Program-made: the position numbers and the translations under genes
Part shown: piece after piece, positions 11,223 through 24,000 of the stretch
Position numbering within the stretch: the stretch's first letter is position 1
Layout: each line of letters begins with the position of its first letter
The notes under the pieces: model-generated
Database searches by the model: none
What the model saw: the letters and a program-made list of their open reading frames with translations, nothing else
What the model was told of the DNA's origin: nothing
Assembly (NCBI GenBank): GCA_026770025.1
Contig: JAMXDE010000051.1
Location: 310,001 to 374,000 of the forward strand
Reading direction: 5' to 3'
Origin: Craspedostauros australis
Taxonomy: Eukaryota; Bacillariophyta; Bacillariophyceae; Mastogloiales; Achnanthaceae
Length of the DNA: 64,000 nucleotides

Positions 11223-11517
11223 AAGGATCGTCAGGAGCAAAGAACAGCGCGTAGCACAACATAACACAACACAACATAACACCGCATCGCATCGCTGGCT
11301 GGTTGAAGTGGGACAGGTGAAGCGTCAGACATCAATCTGTCTGGTTTGCCTCCTCCGCTCACAAAATCGAGATCCTGCACACTCGCGAGCGCAACTTTAC
11401 TCAACCCAATTGAGCACGACAGCTTCACAAACAACACACAGCAATACCGCACACCACACACCACACACCACACACCATACACCATACATCATACACCACA
11501 CACCATACACAACAACC

Positions 11518-12828
11518 ATGATGAAGCAATACGAATCCATCATCAACGCAGCCTACCTCAACGAGCGTGGCGTTCACTTCCTCAAGACCGGCAACTATCA
11601 GGATGCAACATCCCTCTTCACGCAGGCGCTCAAGCTGGCTGGTGGAAAGCTGGATGTTCCGAGCATGAGCCCATCGATGCTGGCATCCGCAAGCCCCGCG
11701 CAGGCATCCGCACGGGCATCCATGCAGACAGCTGTTCCAGCACCAGCACCAGCACCAGCAACAGCAACAGCAACAACACCATCATCAACGACAGCGACGA
11801 CACTTGCCGCGGCTCCTTTCGAGAAGGCTGCGCAGCAACCGCATCTCGCACAGGGACACCTCGGCGGGCAGAGAACTATAGATGCAGGTGCGGATGATTT
11901 CGCCGATATGGAAATGGACATGGACATGGATGATGAAGATGAATATGAGATCCCAGGAGATTCCTGCTCGTCATTGTCGTCCTCCTTCTGCTGCTGCTGT
12001 AACTCCTGCCACGGATGCTCTGCAGACTTGCTGCAATCGAATGATTCCAGCCACGGATCGTGCGCATCTCAGTCATCATTCCATTCCTGGTCTGGTTCGG
12101 TGTCCGCAGACAACAAGCAGCAGGTGCACCACCATCCAAACCACCAACAAGAGCGGCAGCAACGCCAGCAGATCCAGCATCAGCAGGAGCAGGCGGTCAC
12201 CTTCTATGATGACTCAGGATTCGTCGATAGAAGCCCCATCGCCTTCCTCCCTAGCCCATGGGATTCCCCATACCAAACCAAGGTGCGCCTTTGCGTCACC
12301 ACCATCTACAACTACGCCTTGACGTTCCACCTGGGCAGCAGCATCGAGAGTGAGAGCTACGTCTCGGACCTCTACAAGGCAATCCAGCTCTACGAGTTGG
12401 CATGCCGCCTGCACATGCAGTCCGACCTGGACATGGGCTGGGACTTCCGCCTCAAGGTGGTCAACAACCTCGGCCATGCCTACCGATTGTTGGGCGACGA
12501 TGAAGCTTCGGACGAGAACTTCCAGGATCTTCTCAGCTGCATCCTCTACCTCCACTACTCGTCTAGCACCATGCCAAACGGAGCCAACAACTTGGCGTCC
12601 GCAACCAACGGAGGCGTGCAATCCGTTGTATCTAATAACCAAACCGAAGCAACCGCAGCTGCGACTGCACCCGCAACCACGAACGCATCCGACGGCCTGG
12701 CCTCGCAGCGGCTAAGATCCAACTTCCTCAATGCCAACACGAATGCGGGAAGGAGCTCCAAGCTGGAAGGCTTCTTCGAGAACCTCAGCTACCTCATCCT
12801 CCGCGAGGAAGTCGCTGCTGCTGCCTAA
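11518..12828 (+). CDS. TPR-like protein with acidic and Cys-rich linker (paralogue of the gene at 35368)
   Basis: 436 residues from an ATG-ATG start at the end of a CA-rich leader; the frame is open upstream but there encodes only simple-sequence residues. Residues about 13-40 form one TPR-type helix pair (LNERGVHFLKTGNYQDATSLF). A low-complexity linker follows: Ala/Pro/Thr-rich, then acidic (MEMDMDMDDEDE), then a dense Cys cluster (CCCCNSCHGC), then Gln/His-rich. The C-terminal 190 residues form helical repeats, including YNYALTFHLG and VVNNLGHAYRLLGDDEASDENF. The order TPR, variable linker, C-terminal helical block matches the protein at 35368. This looks like an algal lineage-specific family of unknown function; TPRs suggest protein binding. 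Confidence 0.75.
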   Translation: MMKQYESIINAAYLNERGVHFLKTGNYQDATSLFTQALKLAGGKLDVPSMSPSMLASASPAQASARASMQTAVPAPAPAPATATATTPSSTTATTLAAAPFEKAAQQPHLAQGHLGGQRTIDAGADDFADMEMDMDMDDEDEYEIPGDSCSSLSSSFCCCCNSCHGCSADLLQSNDSSHGSCASQSSFHSWSGSVSADNKQQVHHHPNHQQERQQRQQIQHQQEQAVTFYDDSGFVDRSPIAFLPSPWDSPYQTKVRLCVTTIYNYALTFHLGSSIESESYVSDLYKAIQLYELACRLHMQSDLDMGWDFRLKVVNNLGHAYRLLGDDEASDENFQDLLSCILYLHYSSSTMPNGANNLASATNGGVQSVVSNNQTEATAAATAPATTNASDGLASQRLRSNFLNANTNAGRSSKLEGFFENLSYLILREEVAAAA

Positions 12829-13254
12829 ACCTCCTGGTACTGCAACAGTCTCAAAACCAATACTCTCAGGCGTATGGTATGATAGAACACAGTACGAGTG
12901 GAGCAGAATACGGCAGCATAACTTTTGACCACAACAATTTTGAATCAAATCACAACAAGCATAGTACCACCTCATCTTGGATTGCTGCTATCGTCGTTGG
13001 ATGAGCTATGAGTCTTGCAAGATCGGCGGACTTGTTCCACTCTACCAGTACGAGGATGCTGGCATATAATGGTGTATTGTATTATATAATATTATAGAAT
13101 ATATACTATTCAAGTGTGACATGGATTCTACAAATCCCACATGGTTCCCATGTTGTCACGTCATGTAGTTTGAAGAACTCGCAAGTGGAATCTACTCGCA
13201 CGGCATGGCATTATACTTCCGAGGATGCACACGCTGCAGAACTTTGCATCAGAG
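12829..13254. other. Convergent intergenic region
   Basis: Lies between the TPR-like gene and the MFS transporter. It holds an AT-rich block at about 13075-13110 (GTATTATATAATATTATAG), probably 3'-end related. No gene seen. Confidence 0.4.
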
Positions 13255-15090
13255 CTATCTTTCATCAGCAGACTCGGATGGACTCTCGCAGGACCCATAC
13301 GAAGCAGAGCTGCGCGCAGTTCGATTGGCTGCCCACGAATCCCCGTCATCAAGGCAGAGTGCGCCACCTTCTCTTGGATTGCTGCTGTCGTCATTTTGCG
13401 AGTCTTCCAGATCAGTAAAGGTGGTCTGCCTTTGCGCCAAGGTATCATTCGTGACGAGCATGCTGTTGCCCACATGGCCGATGCTGCCGTCAGGGTCGTT
13501 GCTGGATGTCAGGTTCCGAGAGTTGGCCTTATCCGCTGGCAACGCACATGCTGCCGCCACAGCGAAGAGATACAACGCACCCGCCGCCACGAACATCGTA
13601 CCCTCACCAAACATGGCATCGTCAGCACGGACATGATCCACATATCGCAGAAATACCGGACCAACACCGGATGCCAACGCCTGCAATGAGTACAACGCAC
13701 CCTGGATCTGACCCTGCTCGCTGATGGAAACGTTGTTCGCCTTGATGGCAGAGATGACAGGAAAGGACATGCTCGAGAATGAACCGATCGTCACCGCCCA
13801 CAGTATGGAAGCCTTGTCTGTCGCGATGCCGTAGAGGACGTTCTGGATCGATCCCACGACGAAGCAGCACGTGATGAGCAGCTTCTCACCCAAACAGTCG
13901 TTGAGAGGCTTCAGCAGGACGGCCTGCGAGAGCATGCCGAGGCCGCCGATGATGAGGAACATGTGGGAGATGTCGATGGCAGTGAAGCTGAGTGTGTCTT
14001 CGACGTAGTACACTAGAAGGGTTTGATCGGCCGAAGTTACCATGCCGCTGAAGAAGGCCAGGATAGAAAGGAGACGGAAGAAGTTGTTTCGATTGAGGAT
14101 GGTCATGGTCCGCATGGGGTTTGTGATTGTGCGAAAGATATGGCGACACTGCACCGCGATGGGGGAACCTGCTCCTTGCTGCAGTTGCTGATTCTGCTCT
14201 TCTTGCAACCGCCTTTGCTTGGCTTCGTGGGCTGCATGTGGTGGCAGTGTCTCCGGCAAGAAGAAGATGCTGTAACCTGCGCCAATTAGTAGGAGTGTGG
14301 CTGACAAGACCGAGAGTTGGAAGTTGTCGAAGAACAGTGCCAGAGTCGGTGCCAGGGAAAGGCCTAACATGAAGCTACAGAGGAACAGCCCGATGGCCGG
14401 CGCTCTCCAATGCGTGGGGATGACATCGGAAATGGCTGAGATGGCAATGGCAATCCAATTGATCAGACCTGTGCTTGCCCTCAATGTGTAGTACCAAGAT
14501 GGGGGAGATGAAGATGGCGCCAGCTGCGTGATGACCAGGTAGATCGGTCCCAGGGTGCTCAACCCCATCCCGATCAGAAGGAATCGACGCCGTCCCAGCT
14601 CGTCGCTCAACGACCCGATCCAGGAGCTCAAGAGGAAGGTGAAGATGTTAGAGATGAGACTCTCTGTTGCGGCCGCATCCTGTGCGTCTGCCGCTGCCCA
14701 CAAGCACTCGCTCGGTTTCAACGATGCATCATGGATTGCGGAACATGTCCCATCGTAACCATGACGGAAGCGAGCGAACTGATCCGTCATGACGGCAGGA
14801 ACGACGCTGATGACACATCCGAATGCAAATGCGTAGAGGAGGGTGACGATGGCCAGTTGAACCGGTCCCTCGGTTTGGGCAACCTCCATGACGAAAGACT
14901 GGCGTCGTCTACGGTTGTCCCCGCTGAAGATGCTGGTGCGTGCAGGCATCGCTGTCAGCGGATCGCTGGGCAATGCGTGGTTGCCAGGGTTGGTTTGGTT
15001 GCTCTTGAGATTGCTGCTGCTGCTGTTGCTACTGCTATTGTTGGTGGAGTTGGAAAGATCCAACAACGGATCGTTCAGGCCATCCGACAT
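13255..15090 (-). CDS. Major facilitator superfamily transporter
   Basis: 611 residues, no intron. The Asn/Ser-rich N-terminal cytosolic tail is about 70 residues. The first membrane segment is at about 78-98 (AIVTLLYAFAFGCVISVV), and about 10-12 hydrophobic segments follow. The MFS signature after the second or third segment reads GSLSDELGRRRFLLIG. A central cytosolic loop of about 50 residues is Gln-rich (QEEQNQQLQQ), splitting the protein into two six-helix halves. The C-terminal tail of about 100 residues is Ser/Asp-rich. The general pattern resembles the HIAT1 / tetracycline-resistance-like branch of MFS carriers. Substrate and membrane cannot be deduced. Confidence 0.85.
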   Translation of the reverse strand: MSDGLNDPLLDLSNSTNNSSSNSSSSNLKSNQTNPGNHALPSDPLTAMPARTSIFSGDNRRRRQSFVMEVAQTEGPVQLAIVTLLYAFAFGCVISVVPAVMTDQFARFRHGYDGTCSAIHDASLKPSECLWAAADAQDAAATESLISNIFTFLLSSWIGSLSDELGRRRFLLIGMGLSTLGPIYLVITQLAPSSSPPSWYYTLRASTGLINWIAIAISAISDVIPTHWRAPAIGLFLCSFMLGLSLAPTLALFFDNFQLSVLSATLLLIGAGYSIFFLPETLPPHAAHEAKQRRLQEEQNQQLQQGAGSPIAVQCRHIFRTITNPMRTMTILNRNNFFRLLSILAFFSGMVTSADQTLLVYYVEDTLSFTAIDISHMFLIIGGLGMLSQAVLLKPLNDCLGEKLLITCCFVVGSIQNVLYGIATDKASILWAVTIGSFSSMSFPVISAIKANNVSISEQGQIQGALYSLQALASGVGPVFLRYVDHVRADDAMFGEGTMFVAAGALYLFAVAAACALPADKANSRNLTSSNDPDGSIGHVGNSMLVTNDTLAQRQTTFTDLEDSQNDDSSNPREGGALCLDDGDSWAANRTARSSASYGSCESPSESADER

Positions 15091-16321
15091 GATTTCTCAC
15101 GAGTTGCTCGTAGTTGTAGATTACAGAAGTCCGATCTTTTGTGCCGATGCTGATGCTGATGTCAGATCTCACGTTCCTCTGATGGCTGCTCAAGAGATCG
15201 AGATGTGAAGTCAATGCCACAATCCTTTCCAGAGCAGTAGAAAATGTGAGAGAGCACCACAATCCACGAAAAAGAAAGAGTTGATGGCGTTGCGAAATCG
15301 AAGTGTCCCCCCTCTTGTGTCGATCTGAAGAGTTCTGTCCGAACCGCCTTCACCGTGAAGGCGGTTGCTCTCCCTTGATGCCGCAGAGGAGTCCTTGTTC
15401 TCTGACTCTTTCATCGTGGTGCTCTCCTCATACGACTACCATACAACCAACACGCACTCGCACGCACTCGCACGCCTTGTTGTGGTTGGCTTCCCGTCTT
15501 TCCGTGTCGAAGTCGTCAGCGTTCTTCACATCTTTGTTCTTTCGTCATTCCACGTCAACGATCGTTTTTTTGTGAGGAAAAACGCACCATTCCATTTTCG
15601 TTTTCCACGTCATCGCGACAGTTCGTTTTCCAGTCACAAACTGTCTCAGACACGTTCTCAAAATGCCTTGTCTGATTTCATAGACTGATGAAATCGTTTC
15701 AACGAAACAGATATCAGTGGAGGGGTACTCATGTGCGCGAGCAATGTGATAGACAACGTCTTTGTTGCAGTACTTGTGGGGAGGGTACTTCAAGACACAC
15801 CAGTCCCACCCTTTGCTGCGCTGCAGCGATGTTGGATCAAGCATATAATATTGTAGACAAGCACTCCGATTGGTACACGCATAATTGTAGCAAGATGCGG
15901 AACTCTCAAACAAAGAAGCAAGGCTGCAGCCAAACGAAAAGATGGGGTTAGTGTAAAGTGATGCTACTCGTAGGTTGTACCTGTGTTCGTTCCATTGGTC
16001 CATTGGTCAACGATTAATTCATTGATCAATATGTCGAGTTGGCTGTTATCCTCCAATGTGTGCCCTATCTGTGTCCTGAGATCTGATCGATGTTCACGCA
16101 TGGCACGGTGTTGGCTTTGCTTATTTTCATTTCATGTCACTTGCCTCCTTTCCGTTCGCATTTCCCCGTCAGTATTGAATTCATTCCACCCAACACACCA
16201 CGCTGTGAGTCGGAGTGCGTGCCTTGCGAACATTCACACTGGCGCTCCTGCTCCTTCTCTCTCTGGAGAGATTGAGCAGCATTTGAGCCGGTTCCAATGC
16301 GATTGTTATCGCCCGTGCAAT
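15091..16321. other. Intergenic region upstream of the MFS gene
   Basis: No gene recognised. It should contain the MFS promoter and the HHL1-like 3' region. The notable element is the perfect hairpin at 15342-15366, listed separately; CACTCGCACGCACTCGCACG repeats occur near 15450-15472. Confidence 0.4.
15342..15366. promoter_or_regulatory. Perfect 12-bp inverted repeat with 1-nt spacer
   Basis: AACCGCCTTCAC and GTGAAGGCGGTT are exact reverse complements around a single C. It lies about 250 nt upstream of the MFS start codon. Such a near-contiguous palindrome could bind a dimeric regulator or form a hairpin in a transcript; its role is unknown. Confidence 0.6.
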
Positions 16322-17352
16322 TTAGCTAAAGATATTTCGGAGACCATCAAAGACGCCCTTCTGCTCCTTTGGCTCGACTGGCATAACATCCTTCTTCTTT
16401 TCCTCGCTAAGGCCCTCGAAATCGAGCTTGTATCCGAACTGCAGATCATCCTTGGCCTTGCGGAGCTGGGGGTAGGCGCGGAAGACGGTCTCCTTGAGCC
16501 TGGCCAGGTCGCTGTAGAGGGATCCGGCGATGCCGCCATCGAGCTGCTTCTTTGAGATGCCCGACAGGAAGCCGTCTTCGGAGTACGACTTGGCAAGGGC
16601 GGCGGAACGCTCGTCACCCTTGAAGCTCCCGCATGGGTACCACATCTGCATGCGCGTTGCCGTTGTTGATTGTTGTGCGAGTATGGTATCGAAATTGGTA
16701 TTGATGCCGAGCAGCACAAAACAGGGCAGCAGAGTTGATTTCAGTCGAGCAGGAACAGTTGGAGGAATCCAGTTTGTGTGCAATGGTATCGTTGAGATGA
16801 CAGTGAGATGGATGGCAAAAGGGTGAGCGCTGAGGATTGCGAGCATTCGGGAAAGCGCCGGTTGTAGCAAAAACCGGCATTCGCAGATCGCAGCACCAAA
16901 CGAAAGCCTGCAGAGCATGCACCCGGAATGGCACAGAGTGCTCTGGAATATCATACTCCAGAGAGTCTCAACAATCATTTCCAATGAGTGCAATGAGCGC
17001 AATGAACACGCTGATCCCAAAGTGGAAAGGAATGACGTACGTTGGCCTTGTCGGTGCGGACGAAGAGGTTGAAGACGGGAAGACCGTCAGCACCTGCCTG
17101 CGATGCCTCCATCATCTGTCCTCTCATCTCGGCCATCTCCTTCTGCTTCTTGTACTGCCCTCTCAACTGCGGCGGGACGTTGGCCTTGCCCTTCTTCATG
17201 ACGAGCATGCTGGTGCTGCGGGCGGCGCAGCTCTCTCCGGTCATCAGCACGGTTCCACCGAAGGCGGATGCCTGGTGCTGCGAACCGACGGAGAAGGCAT
17301 TGACGTTGGCGACAGCAGCCACCAGAGCGCACAGGATCATTGATCGCATCAT
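16322..17352 (-). CDS. HHL1-like plastid (thylakoid) protein
   Basis: Two exons, complement(16322-16645, 17041-17352), with intron ends GTACGT and GCATGCAG; 211 residues. The N-terminus is a signal peptide ending ANVNA with Phe at +1 (AFSVG), an ASAFAP-like motif for import into a secondary plastid. The mature part has GQYKKQKEMAEMRGQMM, then PVFNLFVRTDKANM joined across the intron to WYPCGSFKGDERSAALAK, then LKETVFRAYPQLRK and FGYKLDFEGL. From memory these blocks match plant HHL1, a thylakoid protein linked to photosystem II repair under high light; the family call needs a database search. It is divergent from the Ser-rich gene, 0.7 kb apart. Confidence 0.68.
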
Positions 17353-18058
17353 CTTCAATTCTATTTATTTGTTGGGTATTGCTGGGTATTGTTGGATATT
17401 GTTGGTGTCGATCGCTTTGGTTGTATTGTGGTTTGCTGTGGGTGTGATTGCTGACACTCGCGTTCTGCGCTATGGGTACTTGTGTTCGTCTGGTACGGCG
17501 ACGTTGGTGCATCCGCAACCGACAGTCGGGAGGGTGTGGTTGCTGATGATGTGTTTGGACAGGTGGGTGAGTGAGTCGGTGACCGAAAACGTGTTGTTGA
17601 GACGATCTTTCGCGGTGTTGTGGCGCGAAGCTGACGTTGTGACGTTGCGTTGTGGCAAAACAAGAACGCATTCCATTCACGAACTTGGCGGGCACATGCC
17701 AGACGGGGAACTATATCGGTCCATATGTATTCGCTAGAGTCGCTGGAGCACAGGTAGTCGAATAGTCCGACCAAAACACAAACTGTTGCTTCGTCTTCAC
17801 CAACCAAACCGATGCCCCCAACAACTGCGATGGTAGCTTCACAGGCAACCGCGCTCACGCAATCAGCCATCTCTCGTTACTTGGGCTTCTTTTGTCTCTG
17901 CAGATCGTTCTTGTGCACATCTGGATGCCCTCCCCTTGTGCTCTCCTTGTGCTCGAACTTGTTGGCATGTCAAAGGCTTCGTTGGTGGGATCAGGGTCAG
18001 GATCAGGTCGCGAGATCTGGAAGAATCGATTGAATAGCCCTACCCTTAGCAGAGAGCC
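17353..18058. other. Divergent promoter region
   Basis: Shared upstream region of the HHL1-like and Ser-rich genes. Near the HHL1-like start it has imperfect repeats (TTGGGTATTGCTGGGTATTG) at about 17373-17410. No gene seen. Confidence 0.45.
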
Positions 18059-21000
18059 ATGCCGGTCAGCAAACGCCAAAGCGCAGCGAGGCGCAAGGGC
18101 ACGAGGGGCTCGACCACGCAGACGGCGGCTGAGGCGGCATCGAAGACAGCAGTGAGGCCCAAAGCAAAGGGGAAGGCGAGAGCGAAGGCAGCAACAAATG
18201 GAAGAGGACAATCAGGAGGGCGGGGAGCACGAAGGACGCAGAATGGATCAGCGTCGAAGAAGCGGCTGCTTCAAGCTGCGGATGAGACGCTCCAAACCGC
18301 ACCTCAAAAAATGCCCCAAACCATGACAGAGCCAGCATCGAAGTCAGCATCGAAGTCAGCATCGAAGTCAGCATCGAAGCCAACGCCCATTCACTTCACG
18401 GTTGAGTTTTCCTGGATCAAGGGCCATCGATTGCATTGCTCAGAGGATGCCGCATCGACGAAGACGGTGCAGCGTTGGCTCTACGATCTCATCATGGCGA
18501 CCCCTCTCCAGGTTCTCAAGAAGTTGGAGTACATCATCATCAACGGTGACCATCAAAGCATCCACAGCCGTTGCGTCAGCATCAGCACCACCAACGATAC
18601 CAGTGAAACAAACAGCAATGCATTGTCGGAACGCCTTGAGGAACGATCGCAGGCCACCCTCACATCTTCCTACCAATCCTCCACGCAGGGTGCCGATGAG
18701 GTCATTGAGATCATCTGCGGCACGAGCACTCCGCCGGTCCATGTTCTCAGCGCGCGCAACCTTGAAGGCGAAGAGCCGACGGAGCGGTACTACCTTGGCT
18801 TGCAGCGATCGAAGTCATGCGATGATGGCACGTCTTCCAATAAGGGCAGTACTAGTGACAGCGATAGTGATAGTGGAAGCAGGAATAGCAACAGCAGGAA
18901 TAGCAACAGCCACACCACGAGTTCCAATTCAGCCAACACTGGATCAGCTTCAGATTATTCAGCGAGCACAAATGGTGCAACCAATGGTCCGTTGGCCTTC
19001 AGAGTTGATGATTCCTTCGTTGGCATCATTACGAAGGGGAGCCACCTCACGCTCACGCTCCATCGCAGTGCACCATGGGGGGATGGCGACAGCCATGCCG
19101 CTGCCTTCGCCAACAAGACAAGGAAACCCAAATTCATCCACCTGAGACGTCGTCAACGCATCATGGCCTTCGTGACTGGCAACAGTGTTAACTCTGTCAC
19201 ATCCAACGCAACTCAATCGGTGTCACGCCAATCCCACCCGGCAGACATCCAGCCACATCGTGACGGATCCTCCGACCAACAGAAGCTGCCGAAGGTGGTG
19301 GCAACCAAAAAGCGACCTTCTCGCGGTCTGAGCAAGCGGCAGCGCAACCCCACGAATCGCCGCGACCCTCCTTCGTCATCATCGGATGCTGATGAGGACC
19401 AATACCCACCACCCCGTCCGATCGCAAAGAGTCCTCGTTATCACATCAGTGCGATTTCCAATCCTCGTTCGCAGCGACAACGGCAAGACGACGGTTCGGA
19501 CGATAACAATGCCAACAACAGAAGCGATCATGCGAGTGCTAGTGCCAATTTCAATGGCAATGACAATGCCAATGCCAATGCCAAACGACGGAGATCAGAT
19601 ACGGCATCCAACCGGGAGCAAAATCCAGGAGACAGCAAAAGTCCACCACCAAAGCGACGTCGACGAGTGCAACGCTCATCGAGCGGACTGGAAACCGAAA
19701 GTCACAGCGCTGATCACAGCGCCGATCACAACATGAACAGCAACAACAATGACCGCAACGACGGCAACGTTAGCAATCACCAAACGAACACTGGCCGTAA
19801 GAGATCCCGATCAAGCGACCCTGCCGATAGTGAACACGATTGCCACTCCCAGGTGTCCGAGGTTTCCAGCCTGACGGGTGCAGGCCGTTCCAAGGCCGAT
19901 GACTCCGAAGACAGCGAGAAGGACAACAAGGATGATCATGATCATGATGACGATGACGATTGTGTCAACGTCGATAACAACCAACCAAACCAATGTGCTG
20001 GTGGCACTGTGCACCAACACGTAAACAAGAGGATCGCAAAGGCAAACGCAAAGACGAGCAACAACAAGAAGTTATGCACTGACGGCATGATTCGTATCAC
20101 GTCACCGTCACCAAACAATGGTCCGAGTCCCCGCACCAGGACCGCAAGGAGGAAGCGACTGAATGGTCAGCATAGTGGTCATTCTATGTCTGCTGGAGGA
20201 TCAATACAAAGCGGGGCAAGATCTGCATCCAACAGCCCCGAAGAAGATGTCTTCGTCTTCCCAGGCACCAACGACGATGACTACCGTCGCCGCAGCCGTA
20301 CTGTGGCGCGTAAAAAGAACACTGCGAACAGCCACGACGACGATGAAAGATACAATGAAAATGAAAGTGATGACTTCATGCATGCCGATGGCGGAGGTGA
20401 AGATGGCAGCGTCCACTCTGTCGGCAGGTCCAACGCCCACGGCGCAAAGACACCAGCACCTGACGCATGGACAACGCGCGCGACTGAAGATCGCCATAGC
20501 AATGGAACGAGTCCGCCATCGAGCTTGGAGAAGGTCCAACGGAGTCTCAAATTTGAAACTCCGATGAGCCAGCGACCAAATGGAAAAGTGAACCATCGAT
20601 CGTCTCAAACGCGCCAAAGGACAGGAACATCCTCAGCAACGACAGCAGCAGCAACAGCACCATCCTATTCGCAAGCTGCGCCGTTGGCTCCGGGTCACAG
20701 GCATCACGGGGCGGTTTCTCGATCGACGCCCAAGCCTACCATTCCGAACCGCAAGGAACCCATGGACACGGAACACAATGTCTTCCTTTTTCGAACTATC
20801 CGCAGATCTGAATTCGGAGGTTGCAAATGGTTCCTCCAACAAATGCGGGACATTGCCATCGATCTCGATACCGTTCACAAAGCAGCCACATCAAAGATCA
20901 TAGACTTCGTAGTGAAGGAGTTCACACTGCGACTCAAAATGCAGGACCGGACCGTCTACAGGCTTCCGAAAGGCGTGGCTGCGCCCACAAGTGCCAAAGA

Positions 21001-24000
21001 TTGGATTGTCCTAGAAGGTGAACAGCTGCGGTTGGAACTCAAGGAGTTCATCCAAAAGGAACGAAAGTACCAGACGTATCAGGCCCACTTGAAGGGTCTC
21101 CCGTATGGGCCACAAAAGAATGCCCAGATCCCATGGACGCTCAAGGGACAGATATTTGTCTTTGGCGGCTTTCCGGGAGGCACAGACCTCTACGGCAACC
21201 ATTGGTTCGTCGGCCATCTTCGAAACCGCATCAAGCGATTTAAGGTGGCCAACAACTCTGCCCGCAAGGCCCTCATCGAAGGTACCATGGCCATTTTGAG
21301 CAAACGCAACATCTTCGCTTTCCAGATCTGCGTTGACGGCGAATGGCGACAACTCTCGACTCCGGCGCTACGCAAAGAAGTGATAAGTGCGTATCAGTCA
21401 TCCCTGAAGGGTGACACCTCCAAGAGCGACGGGGCCTCATCGTTGTCAGCCTCGTCCTCCTCAGTATCCACCCGTGTCGGTCCCAAGGGTCCCACGCCAA
21501 CACTCCAACAACATGCCGTATCGAGTGCGCGCAATTCGACTGACGCTGAGAAGCAAGCAACAAAGAGAATAGAACATGGTAAGTCCGGCAATACAGAGGA
21601 AGCCACCGATGCTGATCGAGATGCAAAGCAGCCAGCAGCAACGGCAGCAGCAGCAGTACTTACGAAGAATGGAGGCAAAGCCACCAAACTCAAACGAAAT
21701 GGCATTCACGATGGGAAGCCTTCAGCACAAAGAGCCCAAACCACATCCACATCTCGACCAGCCAAGATCCAACAGTCATCTGCGTCGAGCGAAAGCAAGC
21801 AACCGTCCTCAGATAAGAGCCAACAACCAGGCAAAAAAGAAACAGAGAACGACAACAACGACGACGACGATGAATCAAGTGCATCGTCATCCTCCTCCTC
21901 GCCTCCATCCGTTGCGAGTGATACGATGCCCGAGAAGCCCAGCCAAGGTAACGATGAGGAAAAAGCGAAGGAAACCTCGAATGCGCAAGCAACGAGTGAC
22001 GATGTCAACGACATTGACGACGATGCTCCCATTCTCATGGACATTGACGTTGGTGATGGTGGTGGCGACAGTGATGGTCAGCCCAGCGATGATAGGTCAC
22101 ATTCGGCATCATCAGGATCGATGTCTGGATCATCGGTATCCGGCTCGTCGGGAACGGGACCATCCCAGTCCGCATCATCGACCTCGAGCTCTTCGCGCTC
22201 AAACCTGTCAGCCTCCGCATCATCCAACGACCAATCTCAAGATGCAAACCAAGCAAATGCCCATGCATCGTTTGTGGAACCAGATGGTAAGGTGGCTGGT
22301 CACGTGATTCTGGCGTCCCAAAAGATCAGCGTTGCGGACAACAGCACCGCGAAGACTACAGAAACCGATGATATTGAGAAGCCCCAAGCTGCACCATGCG
22401 TTCAACGTGAGATACGAAAAATACGCAAGCATAATGTCGCCAATCCAAATCAGCAACCCAAGGACGGAGGCAGCGCAAGTGGCAGTGACAGCGATAGTGA
22501 AAATGGAAACGGAGGTGGCAGCAGTGTCGACAGTGATAGCGAGAGCGAGAATGAATCAAGCAGAAGCTCGCGCTCGTCGAACGCATCGTCGTCGCAATCA
22601 TCACGATCCTCAGGAACAACGTCAGAATCAACTTCAGCATCGTCGTCGGAGTCTTCTGATTCTGACTCGGACTCGGACGACGTTGCCTCAACACAAACGA
22701 AGATAACTACTCCCGGGTCCAAGGCTTCCAGAAAACCAAAACCAATCGTTCAACCCAACAACTCTCACAATGCCAATGCCGCCAACTCCACTAAACCGCA
22801 GCTGAAACCAAATGCCACGCAGGTACGACCACCAGCAAGCGCGGTGGCTGGGGTCGATCAGAAACCCACCAATGGCGAAAGCTGGTCTCGCGCCACCCCA
22901 AACAACCATACACACAGCGAAGAAAATGGAACAAGCGAGTCAAAAAGAGGATACTCACAAGACAGCTCCACTTCCGGTGCCAGCGGAAGCTCTGGGTCTT
23001 CGACAGTCATCCCTCCCTTGTCGACAAACCGAGCGAGTCCTGTCAGTCCAGTGATGACCCTAACGCAGCAATCAGACCCGGAGGACAAAACCGGATTGTT
23101 GAGCGATGCTGAGACGCAGACGCAGACCCTGACGCAAGTGCTTGAAGCGCACGACAGGCTGTTCAACGCTTCTCCGACCACGGCGCATGGACGAGGGATT
23201 ACGTCGGCATTGCCATCAATCGATGAAGAGCTTGCGATGGGCCTTACGCAAGCTTCCGATGAACGAGGTGTTGAGGCGGTCGAGTCGAAGAGAACAGCCG
23301 CCGCTGCTTCCCAAGCGTCGCCAATCAAGACCGAACCAAAATCTCAGGAATTCCCGAGCACTTCCACAATGGGTGAGAAGGAAGTCGGCAACGAGTCAAG
23401 TGCAAGCAGCAGTGGCGCCGATAGCAATAGCGACAGTAATAGTGACAGCAGCGGAAGCAGCGACGAAAGCAGCACAGGCATGATTGACGACATTGGAGAG
23501 AACGATACCAACGGCAACCAAATTCATGTTCAAAAGGATGTGCAGCAAGGCGTTCAAAAGGACGTCCAAAAGCACCACAGTGGCCGTGGGGACGATAGCA
23601 ACGATGCGCCTGACGATGATGATGGCGATGATGATCGGAGTGTGAGCAGCGACAGCAGCAGTGGCTCCTCTTCCAGTAGCAGTAGCAGCAGCAGCAGCAG
23701 CAGCTCTTCATCATCATCATCCTCGTCGTCATCGCCATCATCGGGATCGTCAAACGACACAGTCGCATCACATCGCTCGCATTCTCTCGGATCAAGCACT
23801 ACCTTCACGAGTTTGTCGACGACTTCCGTTAGCATCCAGGATGCCAACCTGAGCCGCCAAATAGGTTGTCACAAGACGCCCATGAAGCAGAGAAGCGTCG
23901 GTGGCCGACCAAAGTCGCGATTTGTCCCACGCTCCGCTCCGCCCAAGAAGCGACCGTTGCTTGGCGCGAAGAAGTTCGTTTTCATCGGCAAAGGTGGGCG

